From the NCBI RefSeq assembly GCF_019343105.1, contig NZ_CP073764.1, positions 2,778,001-2,842,000 on the forward strand: DNA of 64,000 nt. Direction: 5' to 3'. Source of the stretch: Methylovirgula sp. HY1 (lineage in GTDB: Bacteria; Pseudomonadota; Alphaproteobacteria; Rhizobiales; Beijerinckiaceae). This document shows positions 20,301 to 28,415 of the stretch, one piece after another (the first letter of the stretch is position 1; every line of letters begins with the position of its first letter). A program made the translations under genes and the position numbers. Under the pieces are notes generated by a model. That model did no database searches. It was given only the letters and a program-made list of their open reading frames with translations, and was not told where the DNA came from.

Positions 20301-21770
20301 GTGAAATCTTTTGCTTCGGCGATGTCGCGTTGTTCCTCGGTCCCGAGCAATGGAGAACGCAGCCTCGCGGCGCGGCGAGCGCCGTGCCAGGATGAAAGTC
20401 CGAATCCTCCGGTGCCGAGCGGCCTGCCGCAGCGGCAGCGGTTGTTCGCCATTTCAACGATCGCCATCACCGTTGCCTTGGCGACTCTCGATGCCGCGAT
20501 CGCCAATACGGCTTTGCCAACGATTGCCACGGACCTGCATGCACGGGCGGCGGATTCGATCTGGGTCGTCAATGCCTATCAGCTCGCCGTGATGATCTCG
20601 CTGCTGCCCTTTGCGTCTCTCGGCGAGATTTTCGGCTATCGGCGGGTCTATATTTTCGGGCTCGTTCTCTTCACGGCATCTTCGCTCGTCTGTGCTTTGG
20701 CATGGTCGCTGCCGAGCCTCGCGGCCGCGCGTGCCTTGCAAGGGCTCGGCGCCAGCGGCGTGATGAGCGTGAATACGGCTCTCGTTCGCTTCATCTATCC
20801 CCCGCGCCGGCTTGGCCGCGCCGTCGGCCTCATGGCACTGGTCGTCGCAGTCGCCGCGGCGATCGGACCGACGGTCGCTTCCGGCGTCCTTGCGGTGGCA
20901 ACTTGGCCCTGGTTGTTTGCCGTCAATGTGCCTTTCGGCATTGTCGCCGCCGTCCTCGCCGTCATGAGCCTGCCGCATACGCTACGCTCGCCGCATCGTT
21001 TCGATTGGGTCAGCGCCATTCTCAACGCCGTCACGTTTAGCTTGCTCATTTTGTCGATCGGCGAAGCCGCACATGAGGCATCGCGCGGTCTAGTCATGGT
21101 CGCGTTCTCGGCCGCGATATTTTTTGGGGCGGTGTTCGTCTGGCGGCAAATAACGCTGCCGGCGCCGATGTTGCCGGTCGATCTTTTTGTCCGGCCGGTC
21201 TTTGCGTTGTCCTCGCTCACCTCGGCATGCTCCTATGCCTGCCAGGGTGCGGCCTTCGTCGCTTTGCCTTTCTATTTCCAGGATGTGCTCGGGCGGAGCC
21301 AGGTCGCGACCGGGCTTTTGATGACGCCTTGGCCGATGGCGGTCGCGCTCACGGCACCGCTTGCCGGGCGGTTATCGGAACGCTATGCGGTCGGGCTGTT
21401 GGGCGGCCTGGGGCTTGTCGTTTTGAGCGTCGGCATGATTTGCCTCACCCTCATGCCGCCGGCGCCGAGCGTGTTCGAGATTGCCTGGCGCATGGCTTTA
21501 TGCGGCGCCGGCTTCGGCTTTTTTCAATCGCCAAATCTAAAGGCACTGATGGGCTCCGCGCCGCCCGAACGCTCCGGTGGTGCAAGCGGGATCATTGCAA
21601 CGTCGCGGCTGCTTGGCCAGACGATCGGAGCGGCGCTCGTCGCGCTTTGTCTCGGGCTTTTGGCGACGCGTGGCACGGTCGTCGCGTTGGGTGTCGGCGC
21701 AGGATTTGCCGTGGCCGCGAGCATTGCGAGCTTCTTTCGGCTCGTGGTTCCTCAAGCGGGCGGTGTCTGA
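20301..21770 (+). CDS. MFS drug/solute exporter, DHA2-like
   Basis: This 489-aa inner-membrane protein has a hydrophilic N-terminal tail, then many hydrophobic segments. Early motifs fit the DHA2 (EmrB/QacA) group: LATLDAAIANTALPTI in TM1, WVVNAYQLAVMISLLPFASL, and motif A as GEIFGYRRVYIFGLVLF between TM2 and TM3. LGASGVMSVNTALVRFIYP and the motif-C-like GPTVASGVLA support proton-driven export. The GTG at 20301 is the first start in frame; ATG 20325 is an alternative, and the conserved part begins later. Substrate is unknown. No regulator is adjacent. The downstream AAA+ gene is convergent. Confidence 0.88.
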   Translation: MKSFASAMSRCSSVPSNGERSLAARRAPCQDESPNPPVPSGLPQRQRLFAISTIAITVALATLDAAIANTALPTIATDLHARAADSIWVVNAYQLAVMISLLPFASLGEIFGYRRVYIFGLVLFTASSLVCALAWSLPSLAAARALQGLGASGVMSVNTALVRFIYPPRRLGRAVGLMALVVAVAAAIGPTVASGVLAVATWPWLFAVNVPFGIVAAVLAVMSLPHTLRSPHRFDWVSAILNAVTFSLLILSIGEAAHEASRGLVMVAFSAAIFFGAVFVWRQITLPAPMLPVDLFVRPVFALSSLTSACSYACQGAAFVALPFYFQDVLGRSQVATGLLMTPWPMAVALTAPLAGRLSERYAVGLLGGLGLVVLSVGMICLTLMPPAPSVFEIAWRMALCGAGFGFFQSPNLKALMGSAPPERSGGASGIIATSRLLGQTIGAALVALCLGLLATRGTVVALGVGAGFAVAASIASFFRLVVPQAGGV

Positions 21771-21815
21771 AGCTCTGCTGCCGTCGCGTACCAAGCCACA
21801 GGTCTGGTCTGCCAA

Positions 21816-22709
21816 TCAGGGCAGCGAAGGCTGCGATGCTCCGCTATCGAAATTCATCGAAGCCACGGCGTCGATTGTACCATTCGCCTGCCTCGCGTTC
21901 AGCGCATGCTTGAAATCGCTGCGGCGGAAGCCGCCGAGATCCGCGCATCTTTCGCGCGCGCCGCGCGCCGCGCGCGCCCCCAGCGCCCGCGAAAACAGGT
22001 CCGCGATCTCATACGCATTGCGCCAATCATGCCGACGTGAATGAGCGGCGATCCAAGGTATCAGGTCGCTTTCGAGCCCGTCCGGCAGATCGAGACCGAG
22101 ATGCTCTGCTTTTGCTGCCAAGATACGCATGAGTTCGAGAGCGTCATGCGCGGGGAAGTCGATGGTTTCGGTGAACCGCCGGGCAAGGCCGGAGTGGAAG
22201 GAAATACATTGCAATTGATTGGGTCTTGCGTCCAAGACGACGATGATGCGGCCGCGATGCCGCGCCATCGCCTCGATCATTACGTCGACCGCATCGAGGC
22301 GCAGATCGCCGGTCGAGCGAAGAATTCCAGCGGCGAGAAAGGCTTCGTTTCTGATATAGAGAATGCCGTCGAGGGCGGCGTCGCATTTCGCGCGCATCCG
22401 CGCGACTTTCTCGTCGAAGCTCGCTGCTGTGAGATCGGCATGATCGACAATGACCATATGCCCTTTGTCCAGGGTGCCGAGTCGGTAGCAAATCTGCCCG
22501 AAAATGCGCGCGACTTTGCTCTTGGCGACGCCGGCCGGGCCGCTGAACACCAAATGCCGCCGGGTCGGGAGAACGCTGACGCCTAAGGCCCGATAGTGCT
22601 TCTCGTTGACGAGACGTTGCGCGAGCCGGCTGATCTCCCCCTTGACAGAGGCAAGGCCGACGAGGCGGTCGAGTTCTTTAAACTCTTCTCTGACGTACCT
22701 CTCGACCAT
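21816..22709 (-). CDS. CbbX-like AAA+ protein with altered Walker motifs
   Basis: The 297-aa product follows the CbbX/SpoVK-like AAA+ pattern: LDRLVGLASVKGEISRLAQRL, then HLVFSGPAGVAKS, RLGTLDKGHMVIVDHADL, and a C-terminal lid region. Both nucleotide motifs deviate. Walker A reads GPAGVAKS, with Ala where GK[ST] has Gly. The Walker B region reads GILYIRNEAFL where CbbX has FIDEAYYL, so the Asp-Glu pair is lost or shifted. CbbX is the activase of red-type Rubisco, but no Rubisco genes are near. The protein may be a non-hydrolysing relative or a regulator; function is unknown. The reading frame is intact, so it is not obviously a pseudogene. Confidence 0.7.
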   Translation of the reverse strand: MVERYVREEFKELDRLVGLASVKGEISRLAQRLVNEKHYRALGVSVLPTRRHLVFSGPAGVAKSKVARIFGQICYRLGTLDKGHMVIVDHADLTAASFDEKVARMRAKCDAALDGILYIRNEAFLAAGILRSTGDLRLDAVDVMIEAMARHRGRIIVVLDARPNQLQCISFHSGLARRFTETIDFPAHDALELMRILAAKAEHLGLDLPDGLESDLIPWIAAHSRRHDWRNAYEIADLFSRALGARAARGARERCADLGGFRRSDFKHALNARQANGTIDAVASMNFDSGASQPSLP

Positions 22710-22743
22710 CTGTCACATCCCGGCTTTCTCATCGCTGTTGCGG

Positions 22744-23058
22744 TCACGCGTAGCTATGCCGCACTTCGAAGACTGCGTCGTGTCGGGCCCGCCGAGCGCG
22801 GCTCCGCGGCATGGGATCCATAAGTGCTGACGCTTGCATTTTCTGGCGTATAGCAAGCGCCTTCCCGGCATCGGCCCAATTGCGCGAGCATGCTGCGTCA
22901 GCAATCCATTGCAGAAATTTTGTGGCAGAAGCTGCAGCAATTCCTGCGCCGGGGCGAGCGAAAACGAAGGCGTCTCTGCGAACCGCCACACGTGTCGAGG
23001 AGACGTGGCCGGTCGCGACCATCTTGGTTTCACGCTTGGCGGCGATGCTCCCCGCCAC
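22744..23058 (-). CDS. Possible small hypothetical protein (weak)
   Basis: This frame of up to 104 codons has codon choice that looks plausible for the region (third positions mostly G or C) and would lie 34 bp upstream of the AAA+ gene on the same strand. It starts with GTG, or with an inner ATG at the motif MVATGHVSSTRV. Neither start has a good ribosome site. I recognise no domain. Longer frames overlapping it on both strands look like shadows, and this one may be too. Confidence 0.25.
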   Translation of the reverse strand: MAGSIAAKRETKMVATGHVSSTRVAVRRDAFVFARPGAGIAAASATKFLQWIADAACSRNWADAGKALAIRQKMQASALMDPMPRSRARRARHDAVFEVRHSYA

Positions 23059-23586
23059 CTGTGAGTGTCGTCGATGTATTTCAGCAGCCGATGACTGGCG
23101 TCCCGGATGAAGTCATTCGACTTGCCAAGGCGCGCCAAAATAAAAAATCGCGGCCGCGAGCACAGCGCGAAGGCCCGACGCGCGGATAAGTTTACGCCAT
23201 TTCCTAGCGCGCAATTATACGCGACAGATCCGATTGTTCCGACGCCCCTCATCCGTTCCAGCCTCGCCGTGGCGGTATCTCGCGATAAGGCGACACGCAA
23301 AACGCTTCATTCGAGCCGATGATGCGAAAAGACGCTCGACGCGGATTTTGCCGCCAAGTTTAAATTATATTTTACAACGAACTTGGGAGGAAGGCGACCA
23401 GAAAGCGCGGCCCAGCCAAATGTCTCGCCAAAGTTGAAAGAGTCTTTCAGCGACGAAAGGCTCCGTGTTCGCGCGTCCCAAAATCGGAGAGATTTTGTCC
23501 GAGGACGATGCTTATCCGGACGGACAGACGCTCAGTGTCACTGTTTCGTCATCTCGTTCCGGACTGCGCAGTACGGATTTGCGGCT

Positions 23587-23662
23587 TAGAGCGTTTTCCG
23601 ATCGGGCGGACGCACCCGATCAAGAGGAAAACGCTCCAAATCAATAAGCTGGCGCATGCGCC
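23587..23662. repeat. Dispersed palindromic repeat, copy A
   Basis: The core begins TAGAGCGTTTTCCGATCGGG and returns as CCCGATC...GGAAAACGCTC, followed by AAATCAATAAGCTGG. The same architecture recurs at 27344, 48971 and 55820. It lies between the unknown-gene gap and the 3' end of the UbiC-like gene. This copy lacks the second hairpin and the terminal CTAG. Confidence 0.8.
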
Positions 23663-23667
23663 AGACT

Positions 23668-24402
23668 TTATCGTCGGAAGTCCAAAATATCAGAACGATA
23701 GGTCTCATCGACTTCGGATATGGGTTTGCCGTCGGCGGCATAAACCAATGCGCGATGCTCGAATAAGAGCGCGGGAATGACAAGCGGGTGCCTTGGATGA
23801 TCGCCCTGCGGCGGCGCCATTTCCCAATTGTTCGGCAGCGGCCGCCAAAGAATCTTCACGGCCATTGTGCGGCGACGAATGTGCAGCGGCCGCACCACCC
23901 GTCCAAAGGGCGCTTTTGTCTCCGTGAGCGCTGCGTTCATCTCTGGCGTCAGGCGCGACGGCACATACCAATTGTCGGCCTGCGAAAGGACATGTGTTCC
24001 GCAGGTGAGATCAACCCTGCGATAGATCACCGGCTCATTCGGTCCGATCTCGAGCTGGCGCCGTTGCTCCGGCGTGATCGGTTTGGCGATGCGCTGAAGA
24101 TGGGCAAAGATCTTCGGATCCTTTGCCATGTCATGCGCGGCGCACCATTCGGTCAGCGTTTGGGTTGCGCTGTGGCTCGCCAGCAGGTCGGCATTCAGCG
24201 TCTCGATCAGCGCCCATATCGCAAGCCGTGCCTGATAGGTGTCCGGCCAGGCAGTGGCTGCCGCGGCATCGACGCTCGTGCCTTGGAGCAGACTGAAGCC
24301 GGCGGCACAGGCCAAAGCGGCCCAAGCGCCGGCGTTTCGCCGCAGCGATGCAGCTTTCGATCGTGGCGAGCGCGCGAATTTGAAGCTGGACGCGGTGGAC
24401 AT
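23668..24402 (-). CDS. Exported protein resembling the chorismate-lyase (UbiC/DUF98) fold
   Basis: The 244-aa product has a basic N-terminus followed by a hydrophobic stretch (AWAALACAAGFSLLQG) that looks like a signal peptide, so it is probably periplasmic. The mature part includes EPVIYRRVDLTCGTHVLSQ, TKAPFGRVVRPL and a C-terminal LLFEHRALVYAADGKPISEVDETYR. The last block resembles the end of chorismate-lyase-fold proteins, where an Arg and a Glu line the pocket. Chorismate is cytosolic, so the true ligand is likely different. The assignment is tentative. The gene is divergent from the formyltransferase-like gene. Confidence 0.5.
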   Translation of the reverse strand: MSTASSFKFARSPRSKAASLRRNAGAWAALACAAGFSLLQGTSVDAAAATAWPDTYQARLAIWALIETLNADLLASHSATQTLTEWCAAHDMAKDPKIFAHLQRIAKPITPEQRRQLEIGPNEPVIYRRVDLTCGTHVLSQADNWYVPSRLTPEMNAALTETKAPFGRVVRPLHIRRRTMAVKILWRPLPNNWEMAPPQGDHPRHPLVIPALLFEHRALVYAADGKPISEVDETYRSDILDFRR

Positions 24403-24554
24403 AAATGGGTCAATCTCTGATATGCAGAATGCCAGATGCTAGACGTGGTCCACGCGGCCGCGGAGTAGCGACTGCGCCGGGGACTTGGCCGCCGAAACCT
24501 GGTTGGTGAAGGTGCTGCTATGAATTTGCAGATGAATCGGAGGATGTCACCCCT

Positions 24555-25172
24555 ATGAAGATCACTTTGGTCGGCTCCCGCCACTTCGGCGTGGCGGTGT
24601 TGAACATGCTGAAGGCGCGGGATGTGGATTTGGCCCGCGTGGTCGTTGCCGATGCGGAGGATCGTCTGGCTGCCGCGGCGGGGGAGGCGGGTGTCGATCT
24701 CGCTGTGCAGAAAGACCCGAAAAACGTCGCTGCCGACGAGATCGCGGCGGGAACCGATCTTATCATAACGGCGCATAGCCATGCCCGCGTCGGCAAGGAC
24801 GCGCTCGCCGTGTCGCGGCTCGGCGGCATCGGCTATCATCCTTCGCTGCTGCCGCGGCATCGCGGAATTGCCGCGGTCGAATGGACGATCAAGGAGGGCG
24901 ATCCGATCGCCGGCGGCTCGATCTATCATCTGGCTGATCGTATGGACGCCGGTGCCATCGCGGCGCAGGATTGGTGTTTCGTCAAACCGGGCGAGACCGC
25001 GCGGGAGCTGTGGGAACGTGCGTTGGCCCCGCTCGGCATCGAACTCATCGGTCGGGTCGTCGATTATGCCAAAGCGCATGGCGATCTGCCGGCCAAGCCG
25101 CAGGACGAGCAATTTGCCACCAAAGCGCCACGCATCAAGGAAGAAGCGCCTGCGCCTGCGCCCGCCCCCTGA
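24555..25172 (+). CDS. Formyltransferase-fold protein lacking the usual catalytic Asn
   Basis: This 205-aa protein resembles the N-terminal domain of Fmt/PurN-type 10-formyl-tetrahydrofolate enzymes: MKITLVGSRHFGVAVLNMLK, DLIITAHSHARV, GGIGYHPSLLPRHRG, then DRMDAGAIAAQ and ARELWERAL. In active members the Asn-x-His-Pro-Ser motif supplies Asn and His; here the Asn position is Gly (GYHPSLLP), while the His and the later Asp are kept. It has no Fmt C-terminal tRNA-binding domain and ends in a Pro/Ala tail. It could act on an unusual substrate or be a non-catalytic folate binder. It is a single gene, divergent from the exported UbiC-like gene. Confidence 0.75.
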   Translation: MKITLVGSRHFGVAVLNMLKARDVDLARVVVADAEDRLAAAAGEAGVDLAVQKDPKNVAADEIAAGTDLIITAHSHARVGKDALAVSRLGGIGYHPSLLPRHRGIAAVEWTIKEGDPIAGGSIYHLADRMDAGAIAAQDWCFVKPGETARELWERALAPLGIELIGRVVDYAKAHGDLPAKPQDEQFATKAPRIKEEAPAPAPAP

Positions 25173-25313
25173 TCAAGACGACGATCTGGATCAGGAGCGC
25201 CAGACCCGACAGGCTCACTCCGGTGACGCAGACGCCGTTCCAGCCCCAATAGCGCCAGGCGGTGTTGCTGAACGCCGCGCCGGCCACACCGCCAATGAAG
25301 CGCGTCGCCTATA
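25135..25313 (-). pseudogene. C-terminal remnant of an MFS transporter
   Basis: A minus-strand frame reads ATRFIGGVAGAAFSNTAWRY, then WGWNGVCVTGVSLSGLALLI and QIVVLIRGRAQ, ending in a stop at 25135. The GGVAGAAFSNTAWRYWGWNGV pattern matches the last loop and final helix of YgaY-like MFS transporters. A stop codon lies directly upstream and no longer frame exists, so most of the gene is gone. Its 3' end overlaps the last codons of the formyltransferase-like gene on the opposite strand. Confidence 0.65.
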
Positions 25314-25341
25314 GACCGTATTCAAGCGGCTCACAGCTTTC

Positions 25342-26238
25342 TCAGACGGCAACCTCGGCCTGAATGGGCGGATGCGGATCATAGCCATCGACGGCGAAAT
25401 CCTCGATTCGGTAGTCGTCGATCGTGTCTGGATTTCGCAGAAGACGCATATGCGGCAAGGGCCGCGGCGTGCGAGCGATTTGCTCGCGCGCCTGCGCAAG
25501 ATGATTGAGATAGAGATGTACGTCGCTGCCGACCCAGATAAATTCGCCGGGCGTGAGGCCCGCTTGCTGCGCGAGCATGAGTTGAAGTGCCACGGCACCG
25601 GTCCAATTGAACGCCGCGCCTAAAAACAGATCGCAGGATCTCTGGAACAGGAGACAGCTCAACCGGCCATCTTGGCTGCAATAATATTGATACACCATAT
25701 GGCATGGCGGCAGCGCCATCTGGTCGATCTCCGCCACGTTCCATGCGTGAAACAGCATGCGGCGGCTAGTCGGGTTGTTCTTGAGAGTCGCGATCAAGCT
25801 GGCGATTTGATCATGTTCGCGTCCATCCGGCCCCAACCAGCGCCGCCATTGTTTGCCGTAGACTGGGCCGAGTTCGCCCCAGCGCTTGGCGAAAACATCA
25901 TCTTCGATGATGAGGCGTTCAAAGGCGTCTTGTGAAATCTCGAGGCCGGTTTCCTTGCGATAGAGCGCCAGCGGCCAATCGGTCCAGATCCGCACATTCT
26001 CCTTCAACAAGGGCTGGATATTGGTGCCGCCTGTGAGGAACCAGAGCATTTCCTTGATGGCGGTCTTCCAATAGACACGCTTGGTCGTGAGGATCGGCAC
26101 TTGGCCATCCGCGAGATTGAAGCGCGCCATGGCGCCGAAAATCGAGAGCGTACCAACGCCGGTACGATCGATGCGCTTATCGCCGCTTTCAAGAATGTGG
26201 GCCATGAGATCGAGATATTGATACTCCGGATGGCGCAT
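25342..26238 (-). CDS. thyA: Thymidylate synthase ThyA
   Basis: ThyA methylates dUMP to dTMP using methylene-tetrahydrofolate. The 298-aa product has all family landmarks: DRTGVGTLSIFG near the start, the MLWFLTGGTNIQPL and IWTDW segments, GPVYGKQWR, the phosphate-binding RR in TSRRML, the catalytic Cys in LPPCHMVYQYY, and GAAFNWTGAVALQLM followed by the GSDVHLYLNHL segment. I start at ATG 26238, which gives the usual N-terminus MRHPEYQYLDLM; the frame is open to 26304. No dihydrofolate reductase gene follows, although folA is a frequent partner. It lies between an MFS remnant and a CPBP protease. Confidence 0.97.
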   Translation of the reverse strand: MRHPEYQYLDLMAHILESGDKRIDRTGVGTLSIFGAMARFNLADGQVPILTTKRVYWKTAIKEMLWFLTGGTNIQPLLKENVRIWTDWPLALYRKETGLEISQDAFERLIIEDDVFAKRWGELGPVYGKQWRRWLGPDGREHDQIASLIATLKNNPTSRRMLFHAWNVAEIDQMALPPCHMVYQYYCSQDGRLSCLLFQRSCDLFLGAAFNWTGAVALQLMLAQQAGLTPGEFIWVGSDVHLYLNHLAQAREQIARTPRPLPHMRLLRNPDTIDDYRIEDFAVDGYDPHPPIQAEVAV

Positions 26239-26395
26239 AAAGTGCTCTTTGTCGGCGATGGTGGAAGGCCTGTCGAAATCGGCGGCGTTTTGCAGCCTTC
26301 GCAAGCGTTGCCAATTTGTTGAAGAGATCGCTGAAGCCTATTCCCTCGCGATGGCGGCGCGCAAGCCGCCGCGACGCGATATCGATTCCGCTGCA

Positions 26396-27172
26396 TCAGC
26401 CGCGGCTCAGCGCCGCCAGCGCTAGGGCGACGAAATTATTTGCCGCATGAAACAAGATCGAGGCTTTGATGCTGCCAGTGCGCTCGCGGATGATGCCGAG
26501 CGCAAGCCCGATGGGAAAAACTGCCAGCGCATAAAGATGGGTACTTTCGTAATGTGCGCCGGCGAACAGCGCCGATGTGGTCAAAAGTGCCGGCCATAAG
26601 CCCCAATGGAATCGCAGTCCGGTATAGATCCAGCCGCGAAACAGCAGCTCCTCCGTCACCGGCGCGACGATGACGGCAAGTGCGAAAAGCGCGGCCGAGG
26701 CGACGAGATCGGCTGGGATTGTGAGCTGCACCGCAGGATGCGGCAAAACATGTTCGAGCGCGCTATTGGCGAGCGCGCTGTAGATCAGTGCGCCGGCCAT
26801 GATCACCCAGATCGTCTTGTCGGCAAGTCGGAAGCCGCGCCAACCAATAAGGTCGCGCCAGGCCGTCCCGCCCCGCCATCGCGCCATCAAGAAGATCGCG
26901 ACACTCAGGCCGACGTGAAAAACGATCATCGCGACAAACAGCGCCCGCCTGCCTGTAGCGTCGTCGCGCAGTGCGAGCATAGCGCGCGCGGCTTCCATCA
27001 TGGCCTGCCAGCCTAAGACCAGACCGACGCAGACAGCCCCGATCGCGCCGATGACGAACGCCACCAAAAGCCCGATGCCGGCAAGCGCGGCGAGGCTGAG
27101 GCAGAGCCCGACAAAGCCGAAAGGTGTTTCGGCTCGGCTGTCGTCAGCCGCGGCATCCATTTGCGTCTCCAT
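26396..27172 (-). CDS. CPBP-family intramembrane metalloprotease
   Basis: This 258-aa integral membrane protein has several hydrophobic helices and the three CPBP (CAAX-protease-like, Abi) motifs: VTEELLFRGWIY (EExxxR), LFAGAHYE (FxxxH) and LFHAANNFVAL (HxxxN/B). The Glu and His residues are expected to bind zinc in the membrane. Bacterial members cleave prenylated or membrane peptides or act in bacteriocin immunity; the substrate here is unknown. It is 157 bp upstream of thyA on the same strand and may form its own unit. Confidence 0.88.
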   Translation of the reverse strand: METQMDAAADDSRAETPFGFVGLCLSLAALAGIGLLVAFVIGAIGAVCVGLVLGWQAMMEAARAMLALRDDATGRRALFVAMIVFHVGLSVAIFLMARWRGGTAWRDLIGWRGFRLADKTIWVIMAGALIYSALANSALEHVLPHPAVQLTIPADLVASAALFALAVIVAPVTEELLFRGWIYTGLRFHWGLWPALLTTSALFAGAHYESTHLYALAVFPIGLALGIIRERTGSIKASILFHAANNFVALALAALSRG

Positions 27173-27343
27173 ATAGAGGATATTCTGGATCTTCCATGTG
27201 GGGTCTCCGAGGCTTTGGTATCAGCATTGGCTATGCAACTTAGGATCAGGAAAGGTCGTGGCCGTCGCGGCGCTCCGCGCCATGGAGAGGCTGGCCGAGC
27301 CAGACCACGACAGCTTTGGGGGCGTTCCGCGCGCCAGAGCTGT

Positions 27344-27456
27344 TTAGGGCGTTTCCGCCCGGATGGAATCATCCGACCTCGAAGAAAACGCTCAAATCAA
27401 AAAATTGGAGTCCAAAACATAGGAAAAGTCATTCGCCTTTCCGGGACATGCTCTAG
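27344..27456. repeat. Dispersed palindromic repeat, copy B (long form)
   Basis: The core reads TAGGGCGTTTCCGCCCGGAT, returns toward GAAAACGCTC and continues AAATCAAAAAATTGGAG. It then carries a second hairpin around GGAAAAGTC...CTTTTCC and ends ACATGCTCTAG. The IS5-family copy begins immediately after this final CTAG. Confidence 0.8.
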
Positions 27457-27469
27457 AGCGCGTTGACAT

Positions 27470-27853
27470 TCAGCGTGTCCAGATGAATGCGCCGACGATG
27501 GATAGCATGGAGAGGAATGCTCGCGGCGTTTGTTCGTAGCGTGTCGCGATGCGCCTGAAATGCTTGAGTTTCAGGAAGAAGCGCTCGACCAGATTGCGCT
27601 CGCAATAGAGCGCGAAGTCACAATGGACCTGGGGCGATGTTGTTCTGGGCGGGATCACCGCGACGGCGCCTTGTTCGGTGATGGCATCACGCAGCGATTT
27701 TGCATCGTAGCCCTTGTCGCCAAGGACATGCTCGGCAGGCAGACCTTCGATCAGAGCTTCGGCCTGGGTGATATCGCTGGCCTGCCCAGGCGTGAGAATA
27801 AACCGCAACGGGTTACCCAGCGCGTCGACGACGGCATGGATTTTTGTGGTCAA
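27470..27853 (-). CDS. IS5-family transposase, second frame (OrfB)
   Basis: The 127-aa C-terminal transposase part holds the second catalytic Asp in LGDKGYDAK and the Glu region in CERNLVERFFLKLKHFRRIA, the end of the DDE triad. It overlaps OrfA by 4 bp. Upstream in this frame the sequence reads EARAIGRSRGGLTTKI, which is the expected continuation of a fused transposase. It is therefore probably made by -1 frameshifting from OrfA rather than from its own TTG. Confidence 0.92.
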   Translation of the reverse strand: MTTKIHAVVDALGNPLRFILTPGQASDITQAEALIEGLPAEHVLGDKGYDAKSLRDAITEQGAVAVIPPRTTSPQVHCDFALYCERNLVERFFLKLKHFRRIATRYEQTPRAFLSMLSIVGAFIWTR

Positions 27854-28224
27854 GCCACCCCGCGAACGGCCGATCGCGCGAGCTTCAGGCCCCCTTTTTT
27901 GCCCGCCGCATGCTGGTGCGCCCGGACGATGGTGGAGTCGATCATGATGTATTCGAAGTCCGGATCATCGGCCATTGCCGTAAATAGCCGATCCCACACG
28001 CCGTCTTTGGACCAGCGGGAAAAGCGGATGAACACACTGTTCCAATTGCCAAAGCAATCCGGCAGATCGCGCCAGGGGACGCCCGTTCTGGCGAGCCACA
28101 GGATCGCCTCCACAAACAACCGATTGTTCGCGCCGGTCCTGCCGGGATCACTCCGCTTGCCAGGCAGATGCGGCTGCATCCGCTCCCACTGGTGGTCTTT
28201 CAACATCAACCGAACCGACGACAT
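27850..28224 (-). CDS. IS5-family transposase, first frame (OrfA)
   Basis: The 124-aa N-terminal part includes the DUF4096-like region (WERMQPHLPGK, WRDLPDCFGNWNSVF) and the first catalytic Asp in YIMIDSTIVRAHQHAAG. A run of six A then G (27895-27900 plus the next base, read on the minus strand) directly after HAAG is a likely -1 slippery site leading into OrfB. A GGAG ribosome site precedes the ATG. The sequence is identical to copy 2. Confidence 0.92.
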   Translation of the reverse strand: MSSVRLMLKDHQWERMQPHLPGKRSDPGRTGANNRLFVEAILWLARTGVPWRDLPDCFGNWNSVFIRFSRWSKDGVWDRLFTAMADDPDFEYIMIDSTIVRAHQHAAGKKGGLKLARSAVRGVA

Positions 28225-28403
28225 CCGACGCTCCCCGAAAAGGAGCTTGAATCAGATTTCCCCGCAAGCCGGAATCCTAAATGTCAACGCGGTCTAGCCA
28301 CGGATCGCGATTCCACCAAGCATCTTGTGCATTAATCCAAAAGGCACCCCGGGACTTAGCGTCCGAAGTGAGGATCGCTCTTTCTAAACCCTTCCGCTTT
28401 GCC

Positions 28404-28409
28404 TATATT
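28404..28409 (+). promoter_or_regulatory. Possible -10 element of the tmRNA gene
   Basis: TATATT lies about 10 bases before the presumed 5' end of the permuted tmRNA precursor. The hexamer 17 bases upstream (TTTCTA) is a poor -35 match, so the assignment is weak. Confidence 0.35.
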
Positions 28410-28415
28410 CAACCT

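Larger units (their letters stand above)
22710..23667. other. 958-bp low-information gap
   Basis: The stretch between the AAA+ gene and the exported UbiC-like gene has only short overlapping reading frames on both strands. The best candidate is a minus-strand frame at 22744-23058, listed separately. An A/T-rich patch at about 23350-23390 may hold promoters. A dispersed palindromic repeat closes the gap at 23587-23662. Confidence 0.5.
27457..28293 (-). mobile_element. IS5-family (IS427-like group) element, copy 1
   Basis: The 837-bp element has 17-bp terminal inverted repeats (AGCGCGTTGACATTCAG and ACCGCGTTGACATTTAG, two mismatches) and is flanked by CTAG on both sides, which fits the 2-bp or 4-bp target duplication of the IS427 group. 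It contains two overlapping transposase frames on the minus strand, and its proteins are identical to those of copy 2 at 55937. The left CTAG is the end of palindromic repeat B. It lies about 120 bp upstream of the tmRNA gene. Confidence 0.93.

Noticed and set aside
22811-23110. Plus-strand frame of 99 codons in the 22.7-23.7 kb gap
   Set aside because: It has no ribosome site or recognisable domain, and competes with overlapping frames of similar length.
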